64,000 nt of DNA from Lepidodermella squamata (GCA_047495785.1 JBLDXI010000025.1:434001-498000); one strand, 5' to 3'; shown: positions 55,312 to 64,000, counted from the stretch's first letter. Made by a program: numbers and translations. The notes: generated from the letters alone by a model not told the origin.

Positions 55312-56457
55312 ATGCTAGTTGTATTGCTTCTCGTTCATTATGTCTTCTCGTTCATTATGTTAAGTGGCGTCAGAAGTGCAGCGAGGCTGCAAGAGCCTAT
55401 AACTGTGGGAATGATAGAGAGATGTAACGCATTGCGAGCTCAGCGATACTCCCCGCAATGCGAGGCCTACAATGGGCGCAATTGTACGCCAACAACCGCT
55501 GAGATTTTCCTATACATCCAGAACCTTCACGGCGTCGATGACGTGTCTGAGAGCTTCGAAATAGCTGCACGCCTCTCCATTTTTTGGACAGTTCCTTGCG
55601 AAACTCTCAACGCGAGGAACGCGACTTTCTTCACAGAGCTCGACCTATTTTGGCGGCCGCTTTTGGAGCACTCAAACTCGTTGGACAACGCTGCGATGAA
55701 CGGATTTGGCGTTCAGTTTGTCGTTGTCACCCGCGAAAATGCGTCGTATGTAATTTTCGAGTACACTCTCACCGGAGTTTTCAAATCTGTTTGCGATTTG
55801 AAGCTGGAAGCTTTCCCGTTTGACAGGCAGGAGTGCAAAATCACCATTATAATCTTGCAGCTTGGATACGGCGTTCAACTGGGCAGAGTTTCGAACTATA
55901 GTTCGCAATTTGAAGCAGACAATCAGAGTGAATGGACCCTCTACAACTTTAGACCATCAAAAACAACGCATGATGGGGATCCATCAAGAAATAACATTGC
56001 GACGTGGTATTTCTCATTGAGGAGAAATCCTAATTATTACATCAACACTTTGATGATTCCTTGTGCTTTGCTAACCCTCTCCGTGATTGCGGCTTTTATT
56101 TTAGATCCAGCTATGCCAGACCGTTCGATCTTTGCTGTTACTGTGCTATTGGCCCTGCTTTTTCTCGAAGGCCAAGTGCTGACCCATGTTCCAGTCAAAC
56201 CGGTTCGTATTTTCTTGCTGAATTTCACTGATCTCATGACTGGCTTGTCCTACGTGTGCACCCTCTATGACATGGTTATTTGCTGCCTTGCTCGATCTTA
56301 TCGTGAATGGTTCCTTGAAACGGCGAAAATTGGCTCTATCATCCTAAGCAAGGGTCGGATTATTGACTTTTCTGTGTCTCTTATGTCATTCACTCTTTTC
56401 TTTGTCGTGGTTATCGATGCTATTGTTTTCGCCAGTCAATCTAATCAATCTAACTAG
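55312..56457 (+). CDS. Cys-loop ligand-gated ion channel subunit, subfamily B
   Basis: 381 residues, one exon. Signal peptide MLVVLLLVHYVFSFIML. Cys-loop CDLKLEAFPFDRQEC, M2 DRSIFAVTVLLALLFLEG, loop C FRPSKTTHDGDPSRNN, no paired cysteines. The M3-M4 loop SYREWFLETAKIGSII is less basic than its relatives' and M4 (DFSVSLMSFTLFFVVVIDAI) is the most divergent of the B group. Third plus-strand member, convergent with 57172. Confidence 0.92.
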   Translation: MLVVLLLVHYVFSFIMLSGVRSAARLQEPITVGMIERCNALRAQRYSPQCEAYNGRNCTPTTAEIFLYIQNLHGVDDVSESFEIAARLSIFWTVPCETLNARNATFFTELDLFWRPLLEHSNSLDNAAMNGFGVQFVVVTRENASYVIFEYTLTGVFKSVCDLKLEAFPFDRQECKITIIILQLGYGVQLGRVSNYSSQFEADNQSEWTLYNFRPSKTTHDGDPSRNNIATWYFSLRRNPNYYINTLMIPCALLTLSVIAAFILDPAMPDRSIFAVTVLLALLFLEGQVLTHVPVKPVRIFLLNFTDLMTGLSYVCTLYDMVICCLARSYREWFLETAKIGSIILSKGRIIDFSVSLMSFTLFFVVVIDAIVFASQSNQSN

Positions 56458-56712
56458 TGTTCTTTTTCGGGCTCTTGCGACCCACCCTTGCTCTCATTTT
56501 CAACCAATCAGGAAGAGAGTCATCTCTCGAATACACATCTCGTCTGTTTGTAAAGTCCGATTGCTTTGAGGAATGAAAATTTGTCTGACCACCAATCCGT
56601 GCCGAAAAGCGAAAAGCATAAATAAAGATACTTATCGTGACCAAATGACCGAATGAAAGTTTTATTAACGTCCTCCATAGTTGTATAATGATCGAAAAAG
56701 ATTCAACGACAT

Positions 56713-56958
56713 TTATTTCTTTGCGGGTTTAGGGGACGGCGACGGGCGATCAGCTTGAGTCCGACGGCTCGGTCGCGAACAGCCAGCTTTTTCTATAACA
56801 CCACAGACAAGTCTGATGTCGATGTTAGGAATATAATCTGACCAGTAAAAACCTAAAATTGAACGAAGCCGTCGCATAACAATTACATCGTGTTGTGGAG
56901 AATTTATTATCCAATTTCTCCATAATTTTGCGGGTTCGAGTGAGAATTCAATGATTAT
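56713..56958 (-). other. Open frame of 81 codons, possible exon or gene relic
   Basis: A stop-free minus-strand block reading LEPAKLWRNW, then VIVMRRLRSILGFYWSDY, then DIRLVCGVIEKAGC, ending RPSPSPKPAKK and stop. The content looks protein-like and GC-richer at its 3' end. It has no ATG except inside (MRRLRSIL) and no identified upstream exon. Family unknown; could be a relic or chance. Confidence 0.3.
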
Positions 56959-57171
56959 TCAAATAATAGAAATCAAATCGTGGCATCGTCAACATGATGA
57001 TCTTCATATTACACTTTTTACAATCCATCTAATTATTTTTCAGCTTTTCTAATTATTTTATTGTTTATTGTGAAAAAATCAAAGTGAACTGTGGGGAAAT
57101 ACAAAAAGTTCAGCAGAAAATAACCATGTCAAGGGTAATAGATATGTAGCAGGAAATTTGCTACTGTTATT

Positions 57172-58314
57172 TCAAGTTCTGCCGGATTTATCCGCTTGGT
57201 GCGCAAAGCCAACAGCATAGAAAATGACACCGACATAAAAGGCGAGGGAGATCAGGCCTAAAAGCGAGTCGATAATTCGTCCATTGCAGATACGAATGCA
57301 ACAGATATGTCTCTTGTGAGAAAACCACTTATCGTAAGACCGGGACACATAACATATGGCCATATCGTACAACGTACAAAGGTAAGCTAACAAGGTCATG
57401 AGATCGGTGAAGTTCAAGAGGAAAATACGAATCGGTTTAACAGGGACGTGGGTCAAGACTTGGCCCTCAAGAAAAATCAGAGCTAGCAGCACTGTCACAG
57501 CAAAAATCGACCGATCAGCCTCGTTGGGATCTAAGAAGAACGCTACAATTACGGAGAATGCTAGCAAAGCACATGGAACCATCAGGGTATTGATGTAGTA
57601 ATCCGGACTCCTTGCTAGGTTGAAGTGGAACGTCGCGATACTGTTTTTCACCTTCTCCTTGTCGTTCTCCGCGGAAGCATCACTTTTGACCATTTTCCAT
57701 TCGCCACCGGCTTCTTCCTCTGATATTGCGACTGCCAAGGTAGCATTCTCTATTCGAACTCCTATTCCATTTTGCAAAATAACAAATTTCATTCGACAGT
57801 CCTGCGAGTCGAACGGAAATGCTTCCAGCGTTAGGTCGCACACCGACTTGAAGACGCCGGTGAAAAGGTACTCGAAGAAAACTTGCGAAGAATTTTCTGC
57901 CGTCATCACAAACAGTTGAACTCCGAAATCAGTCATAGCCGCGTTTTCGAAGGAGTTGGAGTGTTCAATCAGAGGACGCCAAAACATATCGAGATTTGAG
58001 AAGAACGTTGCACTTAAATTCGTAAATGCGTCACATGATGTCGTCCAAGATAGCTTCAGCTGCCCTGCGACTTCGAAACTTTCTGAAACATCGTCAATCT
58101 CGTGGAAAGCCTGAATAGTCAAATGCATTCCAACCATAGTAGCGTTGCAATTGCGATTGATGTAAGCCTCGCAATCTGGCGAGTAGCGCTGCGCCCGAAG
58201 CTCTGGGCATTTGGCTGTCATCTCGACAGTGAGCGGTTCCTGAAGCTCGGCGTCGTCAATTTCAGCCGACAGTGGGCTGGATTTAAGCGTTAAAAGCAAG
58301 AAAAACAGAAACAT
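57172..58314 (-). CDS. Cys-loop ligand-gated ion channel subunit, subfamily A
   Basis: 380 residues, one exon. The frame opens at 58368, but I start at 58314 (MFLFFLLLTLKSSPLSA), which aligns with the MFPxxLLLTL starts of the paralogues. The upstream codons overlap the conserved promoter element. Cys-loop CDLTLEAFPFDSQDC, M2 DRSIFAVTVLLALIFLEG, loop C KSDASAENDKEKVKNS. The word HEIDDVSESFEVAG replaces HDVDDV. Short M3-M4 loop, then M4 LLGLISLAFYVGVIFYAVGF. Almost identical to the 52085 gene over the pore tract but clearly different in the extracellular part. Confidence 0.93.
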   Translation of the reverse strand: MFLFFLLLTLKSSPLSAEIDDAELQEPLTVEMTAKCPELRAQRYSPDCEAYINRNCNATMVGMHLTIQAFHEIDDVSESFEVAGQLKLSWTTSCDAFTNLSATFFSNLDMFWRPLIEHSNSFENAAMTDFGVQLFVMTAENSSQVFFEYLFTGVFKSVCDLTLEAFPFDSQDCRMKFVILQNGIGVRIENATLAVAISEEEAGGEWKMVKSDASAENDKEKVKNSIATFHFNLARSPDYYINTLMVPCALLAFSVIVAFFLDPNEADRSIFAVTVLLALIFLEGQVLTHVPVKPIRIFLLNFTDLMTLLAYLCTLYDMAICYVSRSYDKWFSHKRHICCIRICNGRIIDSLLGLISLAFYVGVIFYAVGFAHQADKSGRT

Positions 58315-58340
58315 TTCATCAGCAGGATTCTTCATTGAAT

Positions 58341-58360
58341 GCGTTGTGCCAATCAAATTG
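58341..58360 (-). promoter_or_regulatory. Conserved upstream element, minus strand
   Basis: Minus strand CAATTTGATTGGCACAACGC, corresponding to the TTGATTGGCAGTTAC element of the 48369 gene. It ends 27 bases before the chosen start and supports that start. Confidence 0.45.
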
Positions 58361-59167
58361 GCGGACAAAAAACTGAGAAAAGTTGGTAAACTCCTTGTGA
58401 TTTATACATACCTTCGAACAGCACTCTATCTAATGATTTCGTAAGAAAACATTTACTCTTACATTGCGTGCTGAGAAAACAACTATTGCATTAGTTTTTA
58501 TCAGGTTTCCTAATTAAAATCTTATTAAAATCTTAGGAATATGGTCGAGTCGAGATCTAGAGGAACCATTTCAATCCGCAATTTTCTGACTGTTCGTGAA
58601 GTTTGAAATAAGACTTTGCGCATTTTGTGATGCGGATTCACTTGTTCAACTGATAAGGCAGGATTGATTGTGGAGGGAACTTGAGCCTAAAATTTCTTTC
58701 ATTCAATACCGATTTGGTAAAACAATCTGTCCTATTTCAAGTTCTGCTGGAATAATCTCATAAATCGTGGAATTGTACTGTCGCATTTTAACTCAGAACT
58801 ACTCAGTTGATTTTCCCAATGGATGCGCCCACCCGTGGCCGTTGCTTGTAAATTACGTTTTGATCCAAACATCTTTGCTTGCTATTTACGGTAGCTGGTA
58901 AATAACTGATAAAAGTTCAAAATTAAGCGTTTTACTTGTTAACTTACGCGTGATATCCCATTCTCATCTGAGGGGAAGCACTAGGCGGGAAGGCTGCAGG
59001 CCTTTATTTGCGCAGACAGTGTATCCAATTAAAATTGCAATCAGCAGCCAACTTGACAAAGGAAAGCTTTGATTTTCATAACCCCGTCTGTCTGAATGTC
59101 GAGCATACTCATCTGTCCAACATAATTGAGGCGATAACAGAAACAGAGATTTAGCTTGCAAGCAGCA
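58361..59167. other. Divergent interval, units 3-4
   Basis: Between head-to-head channel genes. GTCTGTCTGAATGT (59088) and CATAATTGAGGCGATA (59121) match the leader of the 55312 gene. No gene. Confidence 0.45.
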
Positions 59168-60289
59168 ATGCTAGCGGTATTGATCTTTCTCATGATGGGC
59201 CTTTCAAGAGGCGTCGAAAGTGGCGCGCTGCTTCGAGAGCCTCTAACTGTCGAAATGATACGAAAATGCCCCGCACTGCGATCTCAGCGATATTCGCCGC
59301 TATGCGAGGACTACAACGGGCGAAATTGCTCATCGACTGAAGTTATGATGAGCCTATCCATCCAAAATCTTCACGGTGTTGATGACGTATCTGAGAGCTT
59401 TGAAATAGCTGCACGTCTCTTCGTTTTCTGGAGTGTCCCTTGCGAGGCTCGCAACGAGAATAACACAACTTTCTTCTCCAACCTCGACCTATTATGGCGG
59501 CCGCTATTGGACCACGCAAACTCGTTAGACAACGCCGCTATGAACGGATTCAGTGTTCAGTTTTTTGTAATGACACGCGTAAACTTGTCATACGTCTCGT
59601 TCGAGTACACTCTCACCGGCGTTTTCAAATCAGTTTGTGACTTGAAGCTCGAAGCTTTCCCGTTCGACAAGCAGGAGTGCAAAATCGTCATTGCGATCTT
59701 GCAATATGGCCGCGGCGTTCAGCTCGGCGTCGTAATGAACGCCGTCGATCAATTTGAAACAGACGACCAGGGTGAATGGTTGCTCAAACATTTTAGGACA
59801 TCGAAAATAACACACGACGGGGATCCCACAAAGAATGGCATTGCTATGTGGCATTTCACTTTGAAAAGAACCCCGAATTTCTACATCAATACGCTGATGA
59901 TTCCTTGTGCTTTTCTGACGCTCTCCGTGATTGCGGCTTTTATTTTAGATCCAGCTATGCCAGACCGTTCGATCTTTGCTGTTACTGTACTATTGGCTCT
60001 GATTTTTCTCGAGGGCCAGGTGCTGACCCACGTCCCAGTCAAACCAGTTCGCTTTTTCTTGCTGAACTTCACTGATCTCATGACTGGCTTGTCCTACCTG
60101 TGCACTCTCTATGACATGGTTATTTGCTGCCTTGCTCGATCTTATCGGGAATGGTTCATTCGAAATTGCAAATTCTGTTCAATGGCGAGCAATGGCCGAG
60201 TTGTTGACTTTTTCGTGGCTGTTTTGTCACTGGCTGCTTTCTTCGGCATCATCATCCACGCTGTTGTCTTTGCTAACGAATCGAACTAG
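59168..60289 (+). CDS. Cys-loop ligand-gated ion channel subunit, subfamily B
   Basis: 373 residues, one exon, from the ATG at 59168 (MLAVLIFLMMGLSRGVES); four upstream codons are open but without ATG. Cys-loop CDLKLEAFPFDKQEC, M1 PCAFLTLSVIAAFILDPAM, M2 DRSIFAVTVLLALIFLEG, loop C FRTSKITHDGDPTKNG without paired cysteines. Second Cys-rich word YSPLCEDYNGRNC is as in its relatives. Short loop SYREWFIRNCKFCSM before M4. Last complete plus-strand member, facing the partial gene at 63153. Confidence 0.92.
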   Translation: MLAVLIFLMMGLSRGVESGALLREPLTVEMIRKCPALRSQRYSPLCEDYNGRNCSSTEVMMSLSIQNLHGVDDVSESFEIAARLFVFWSVPCEARNENNTTFFSNLDLLWRPLLDHANSLDNAAMNGFSVQFFVMTRVNLSYVSFEYTLTGVFKSVCDLKLEAFPFDKQECKIVIAILQYGRGVQLGVVMNAVDQFETDDQGEWLLKHFRTSKITHDGDPTKNGIAMWHFTLKRTPNFYINTLMIPCAFLTLSVIAAFILDPAMPDRSIFAVTVLLALIFLEGQVLTHVPVKPVRFFLLNFTDLMTGLSYLCTLYDMVICCLARSYREWFIRNCKFCSMASNGRVVDFFVAVLSLAAFFGIIIHAVVFANESN

Positions 60290-60408
60290 TGCTCGTCTTT
60301 GTCTTTTGCTTTAGCGCATTGTTGTCCCTATAAGATCTATTTGATTAAATTGCTTGCGTCTATACCTCTGTCCGATTGCACAGGAACATTTGCAAAAAAA
60401 AACTTTAC

Positions 60409-60859
60409 TACCGTATTTTACGAATTATAAGACCCTGCCCTGTATTTTTTTCAAACGAGGTTCAAGTCCTGTCCTGTATTTAGGGTCTGCCCTTTATTTC
60501 GGCTCTGCCCTTTATTTTTTCGAACCTAATCAGTCACCTGAAGAGTACCTAGATCAACAGTCAAAACCGCCGAATAACCACTCTAGCTACTGGCTTTTAC
60601 CTGTGACTACACGGGTTAAGTGTTTGCTCAAGAGGATTAAGGTGGATAAAGGGCGATTTGTGCACTCACTGATGACAAATCTCAACCTATCCAACTCCAA
60701 CCACTCACCCAGCAGGTGCTCATGTAAGCCACTTCATACAAGGCCCTGCCTATTAATACGGTTCTGCCCTTTATTGTTTCAAATGACCATTACCCTCTGC
60801 CCTTTATTCCGGTTCTGCCCTATAATTGGGTCCTGCCTAATAATTCGTAAAATACGGTA
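60409..60859. mobile_element. 451-bp TIR element, TACCGTA family
   Basis: Ends TACCGTATTTTACGAATTAT are perfect inverted repeats bounded by TA. Subterminal TCTGCCCTTTATTTCGG units repeat on both sides. Read in reverse it aligns with the 454-bp element at 10937 (GGCAGGACC, GGGCAGAACCGGAATAAAGG, CAATAAAGGGCAGAACCG in order). A 189-codon frame crosses it but is only the repeat read through. Confidence 0.85.
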
Positions 60860-62235
60860 TGTACTAATCGTTCGATGGAATTCAGTCCAGATACCAAATA
60901 GGTCGCAAAATGTCATCATATAGATTCAAAGACGTAACGGATTTTGTATTGATCATTCCAGAGCCAGAGGTGAACCCTTTCATTTAATCCCATTTCTTGA
61001 GAGATGATTCCTTCTAATTCCCATGAACCTCAAAATTAGCTCGATTGAGGTCTATGGGTGCCTAGTACCTTTTGCTTTCAGGTTGCTGTGAAAATTATTC
61101 AAATGTTTTGATAACTTTCGCCAAGGAATAGGAGTGACACAATTTTAGGCCATTAATTTAAAAAAATTGGGGCTACTCGGGCTACAACACTCTAATAATC
61201 GGTACTCGGAATCTCTCGAGAATCATGTGAAATACCTCGAGCCTGTCGACATTTTCAGATGGTTGAATTTGCTGAAGTATTCTCTCGATCCGTGCTGCAA
61301 TATAGAATCTAGGGTGGCTTGAAACTGCCGCAGTGACACAATTCGTTGCATGATTCATCACCATAGAGCTGAGAGCTGAGGTGCGTTTTTCAACATGCCC
61401 GAACTTTGATTAATCACGACTGTGATCAGGTTTTCGGGCATCCACGCAACAAAATAATAACAATCAACTAAGAATTTTCCGGTTCATGCCCGAGGTCGAG
61501 TGAGTTGCAGCTAAGACAAATCACCCTCCGTCTCGACGGTCGAGCCAACATCGGCATAACACGAGCTTGTGAAAATTGAAGAATTTCAGGAGTTGCTTTT
61601 CCATTGAGAAGATCGATGTCGCAATTCATGAAACTCTTTGATTTTTCCAAGCTCCTCATTAAAAAGATGAACTTTGTTCACTAGTATCAGACCACACTGT
61701 ATCCTCAAAAGGGCGATCAAGAATTCATCAAATTCAAGTTTTTGGGAATTTTCAAAGTCGAAATTTCGAAATCGTCATTCCGGCCGTGAAAAGGTTAAGA
61801 AAGGGCTTTAAACTGCAGGTCGTCTCTGTGCGCGGTCCAAGGCAATTTCAAATGTGCCTAAGGAAAAACAGTTAGCCCAAACAAATATACATTTACCTAT
61901 GCAAAATGAACGATGTTGAAGCGCAGAGTGTGTTTTTTATTCCGAAAGCATTATTTTGGCTTATTTGCAGACCCCCCCTAGAAAAGTGAACGACGAGAAA
62001 TTCAAATTTCGCGTTTTTCTGCATGTTTATCACTGCAAATTAAATTTGTATTTGAAAACAAATTTAAAAATTGAAATAAGAAAGAAATTAGAATTTTAAA
62101 AAATATTTTGTTTACATTAGCAACGGGTTTTCGTTCGTTCGTTGGGCAACGAGCGCGCGCGAGGGGTCTGCAAATGAGCATTATTTTGACTTCACATACT
62201 CCGAAAATGTAGCCAGTTCTTCTTTACCTTTACAG
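60860..62235. other. Intergenic with two short protein-like minus-strand frames
   Basis: 61468-61659 (minus; FMNCDIDLLNGKATPEILQ ... RRVICLSC) and 61182-61364 (minus; ARIERILQQIQPSENVDRLE ... VFHMILERFRVPII) read like protein and could be two exons. I could not find a convincing in-phase splice, and neither is recognised. The rest is AT-rich and empty. Confidence 0.3.
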
Positions 62236-62800
62236 TTGGTTCAGTGGAGCCTCTCAGCGGACGTATTCACGCAGAGAATTCGTTTTCGGAATAATATGTT
62301 CGTGGTTTCACCGCCAGTAACAAGTGTCTCTGAAACTCTAGCTTCCTTCATGGGCGCTATGGGATGGACTGTCAGCTATCCATCAGATATGAGAGACTCA
62401 TTTCTCTCTGGCGAAATTTACTTGCAAAGCTTGATAGAAAGAAAACTGAATGCTACCTTGTACAGATACAAGATTCCATTGCTAAATGGGCCTTTGCCCT
62501 TTGCCGGAAGTGTCCGCGCCGTAGTTGAAGAGATGAAACTGAACGACCCGAGAATCTTCAGCATTTGATCGCCTGCCCGAGTTGCCTGCCGGCTTCATCG
62601 CTATCGGCTGTTTGGGCCTAATTACGTTATTTTCGTGTCTATGCAGACCCCTTTTCCACCCAATGCGACCCGTTAAGGTCCGGGAATGGTGGGTGAACGG
62701 AGGCAATTCTACGCGAGGTCGAGGAATCTATCATTCATTTGTATTGAGCATCGTGGAATGTATTGAACAAATTCCTGAGCTAAAACCACTAATTTATTAA
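62236..62800 (+). pseudogene. Receptor fragment (ANF-receptor-like domain plus membrane helix), frameshifted
   Basis: After an acceptor CTTTACAG an open block reads MFVVSPPVTSVSETLASFMG, MGWTVSYPSD, SGEIYLQSLIERKLNATLYR and MKLNDPRIF, in the style of the ligand domain of receptor guanylyl cyclases. It stops at 62568. A second block in another frame gives a membrane helix (PAGFIAIGCLGLITLFSCL) and a basic tail, ending 62800. There is no intron signal between the two and no upstream exon, so it looks like a broken partial copy. Family assignment is weak. Confidence 0.35.
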
Positions 62801-63152
62801 GCATCCGCGATTCTTTAGAAATAGGATCACACTTGCCTTCTTCAGCTTGTTGATTATTTTTAGATACTGCCTGACGATGGCCACTTTGTGGCCGAAACGT
62901 CGCACAAATATATATATAACATCTTTATGAAATAAAAAGACTCGAAACTGCAAAAGTATCCTGTTCAAATATTGTGTTTAAATACACCGGGTCAATAATG
63001 CACTACGATTCGATACCAACATCTATCGGTTCGGTATTCAGGATCACACATTGGAAAGATGTGCAACGTCATGCAAGTTAGGTTTTAGCTTATAATTAGG
63101 ATGTATCAAACGGTGGATACTGCAGTGGAAGGTAGTGAAATATATTGAAAGT
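62801..63152. other. 3' flank
   Basis: Contains AATAAA near 62930 and the 3' side of the partial channel gene. A short palindromic word TGGCCACTTTGTGGCCG lies at 62878. Nothing else. Confidence 0.45.
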
Positions 63153-64000
63153 TCACTCATGCTTTTTTGATGTACCAGTTTGGCGTGCAAAGCTTACGGC
63201 ATAGATAATAATTCCTATATAGAAAGCGAGGGAGAGAAGGCCTAAAAGCGAGTCGATAATTCGTCCATTGCAGATACGAATGCAACAGATAAGTCTCTTG
63301 TGAGAAAACCACTTATCGTAAGACCGAGCCACATAACATATAGCCATATCATACAGCGTACAAAGGTAGGCTAATAAGGTCATGAGATCGGTGAAGTTCA
63401 TCAGAAAAATGCGAATTGGTTTGACAGGGACGTGGGTCAAGACTTGACCCTCGAGAAATATCAGAGCTAACAGCACTGTTACAGCGAAAATAGACCGATC
63501 AGGCTCGTTAGGATCTAGGAAGAACACTACAATTACGGAGAATGCTAGCAAAGCACAAGGAATCATCAGAGTATTGACGTAGTAACCAGGATTCCTAACT
63601 AGGCTTAAGTGGAAAGTACCAATGCTATTTCTGCTCGCAAACTTGCCGTTATCATGCGAAGCTCCACTGCTAATCATTGTCCATTCGCCTCCGACCTCCT
63701 CCTCCAACATACCGAATGTCAGCACAGTGTAATGGATATTAACACCGTAGCCTAACTGCAGCACAACCAGTTTTATTCCGCAGTCCTGTTTGTCAAAGGG
63801 GAATGCTTCAAGTTTCAGGTCGCACATAGATTTGAAGACGCCAGTAAAAATGTAGTCGAAATACACCATCGACGAATTTTCCGCCGTCATAACAAACAGC
63901 TGAAGTCCGAAATCAGTCATAGCAGCGTTTTCGAAGGAGTTCAAATGCTCAATCAGAGGTCGCCAGAACAAATCGAGATTGGAGAAAAATGTTAAGCCTC
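63153..64000 (-). CDS. Cys-loop ligand-gated ion channel subunit, subfamily A (partial)
   Basis: Runs off the right edge; the visible frame starts inside strand sequence before loop A (TFFSNLDLFWRPLIEH) and is complete to the C-terminus. Cys-loop CDLKLEAFPFDKQDC, M2 DRSIFAVTVLLALIFLEG, loop C SSGASHDNGKFASRNS without paired cysteines, M4 LLGLLSLAFYIGIIIYAVSF. It has features of both groups: DPNEPDRS in M1-M2 as in the 8336 gene, but the minus-strand orientation of the 45-60 kb A genes. Confidence 0.92.
   Translation of the reverse strand, partial: GLTFFSNLDLFWRPLIEHLNSFENAAMTDFGLQLFVMTAENSSMVYFDYIFTGVFKSMCDLKLEAFPFDKQDCGIKLVVLQLGYGVNIHYTVLTFGMLEEEVGGEWTMISSGASHDNGKFASRNSIGTFHLSLVRNPGYYVNTLMIPCALLAFSVIVVFFLDPNEPDRSIFAVTVLLALIFLEGQVLTHVPVKPIRIFLMNFTDLMTLLAYLCTLYDMAICYVARSYDKWFSHKRLICCIRICNGRIIDSLLGLLSLAFYIGIIIYAVSFARQTGTSKKHE

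Noticed and set aside
58315-58368. Upstream start for the 57172 channel gene (MSANLIG...)
   Set aside because: These codons overlap the conserved promoter element and are absent from the paralogues; the MFLFFLLL start aligns with them.
9055-60081. About ten 66-codon antisense frames beginning MRSVKF or MRSAKF
   Set aside because: They are the complementary strand of the highly conserved M2-M3 region of the channel genes, so their similarity to each other is a shadow.
60354-60923. 189-codon plus-strand frame
   Set aside because: It crosses the 451-bp TIR element and its residues mirror the CTGCCCTTTATT repeats; no domain.

Overview
The window is a piece of a compact animal genome. Most coding genes carry GT-AG introns, many only 52-60 bases long, in genes that can be spliced in frame by eye. 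The protein families are animal ones: Cys-loop receptors, a nuclear receptor, a GABA-B-like class C receptor, C-type lectin, sushi and cadherin proteins. tRNA genes lack an encoded CCA. The acceptors do not follow a strict TTTTCAG consensus, so I do not place it in a Caenorhabditis-like nematode. A small invertebrate is as far as the sequence lets me go.

Layout. 1-4826 (minus): large STAND/NLR-type gene with two tandem P-loop NTPase domains followed by about 20 ankyrin repeats, running off the left edge. 5240-7560: dense tRNA cluster with nine intact genes and three damaged ones. 8.3-13 kb: two related single-exon pentameric ligand-gated ion channel (pLGIC) genes around a small unidentified gene and a TIR element. 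13.4-24.2 kb: TIR elements, a third identical tRNA-Ser, and two minus-strand HSL/arylacetamide-deacetylase-type hydrolase genes around a 2.2-kb nested inverted-repeat element. 25.7-43 kb: mostly membrane or secreted proteins: a 12-exon Ly6-cadherin-Ly6 protein, a sushi protein, two small type I membrane proteins, a two-domain C-type lectin, an intronless GABA-B-like receptor, and a divergent nuclear receptor. 43.5-64 kb: nine more pLGIC genes, all intronless.

The outstanding structure is the pLGIC array: 11 single-exon genes in 56 kb. From 45 kb onward it is a series of four tail-to-tail pairs. Each pair has one plus-strand member of subfamily B and one minus-strand member of subfamily A, so a two-gene unit seems to have been duplicated repeatedly. 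All keep the Cys-loop and four membrane segments. All lack the loop B tryptophan and the vicinal cysteines of acetylcholine-binding subunits, and the M3-M4 loop is reduced to about 20 residues. Several share an inverted-CCAAT-like promoter element. One pair of genes shows a 235-base pore tract with two differences, suggesting gene conversion. A truncated M4 relic shows that copies are also lost.

The rest of the intergenic DNA is rich in short terminal-inverted-repeat elements (at least seven). Three of them share ends beginning TACCGTA and arrays of a GGC-containing subterminal motif. There is also a perfect 107-base palindrome and a 68-base miRNA-precursor-sized hairpin. All gene models were built by eye from reading frames and splice sites; no database search was possible.
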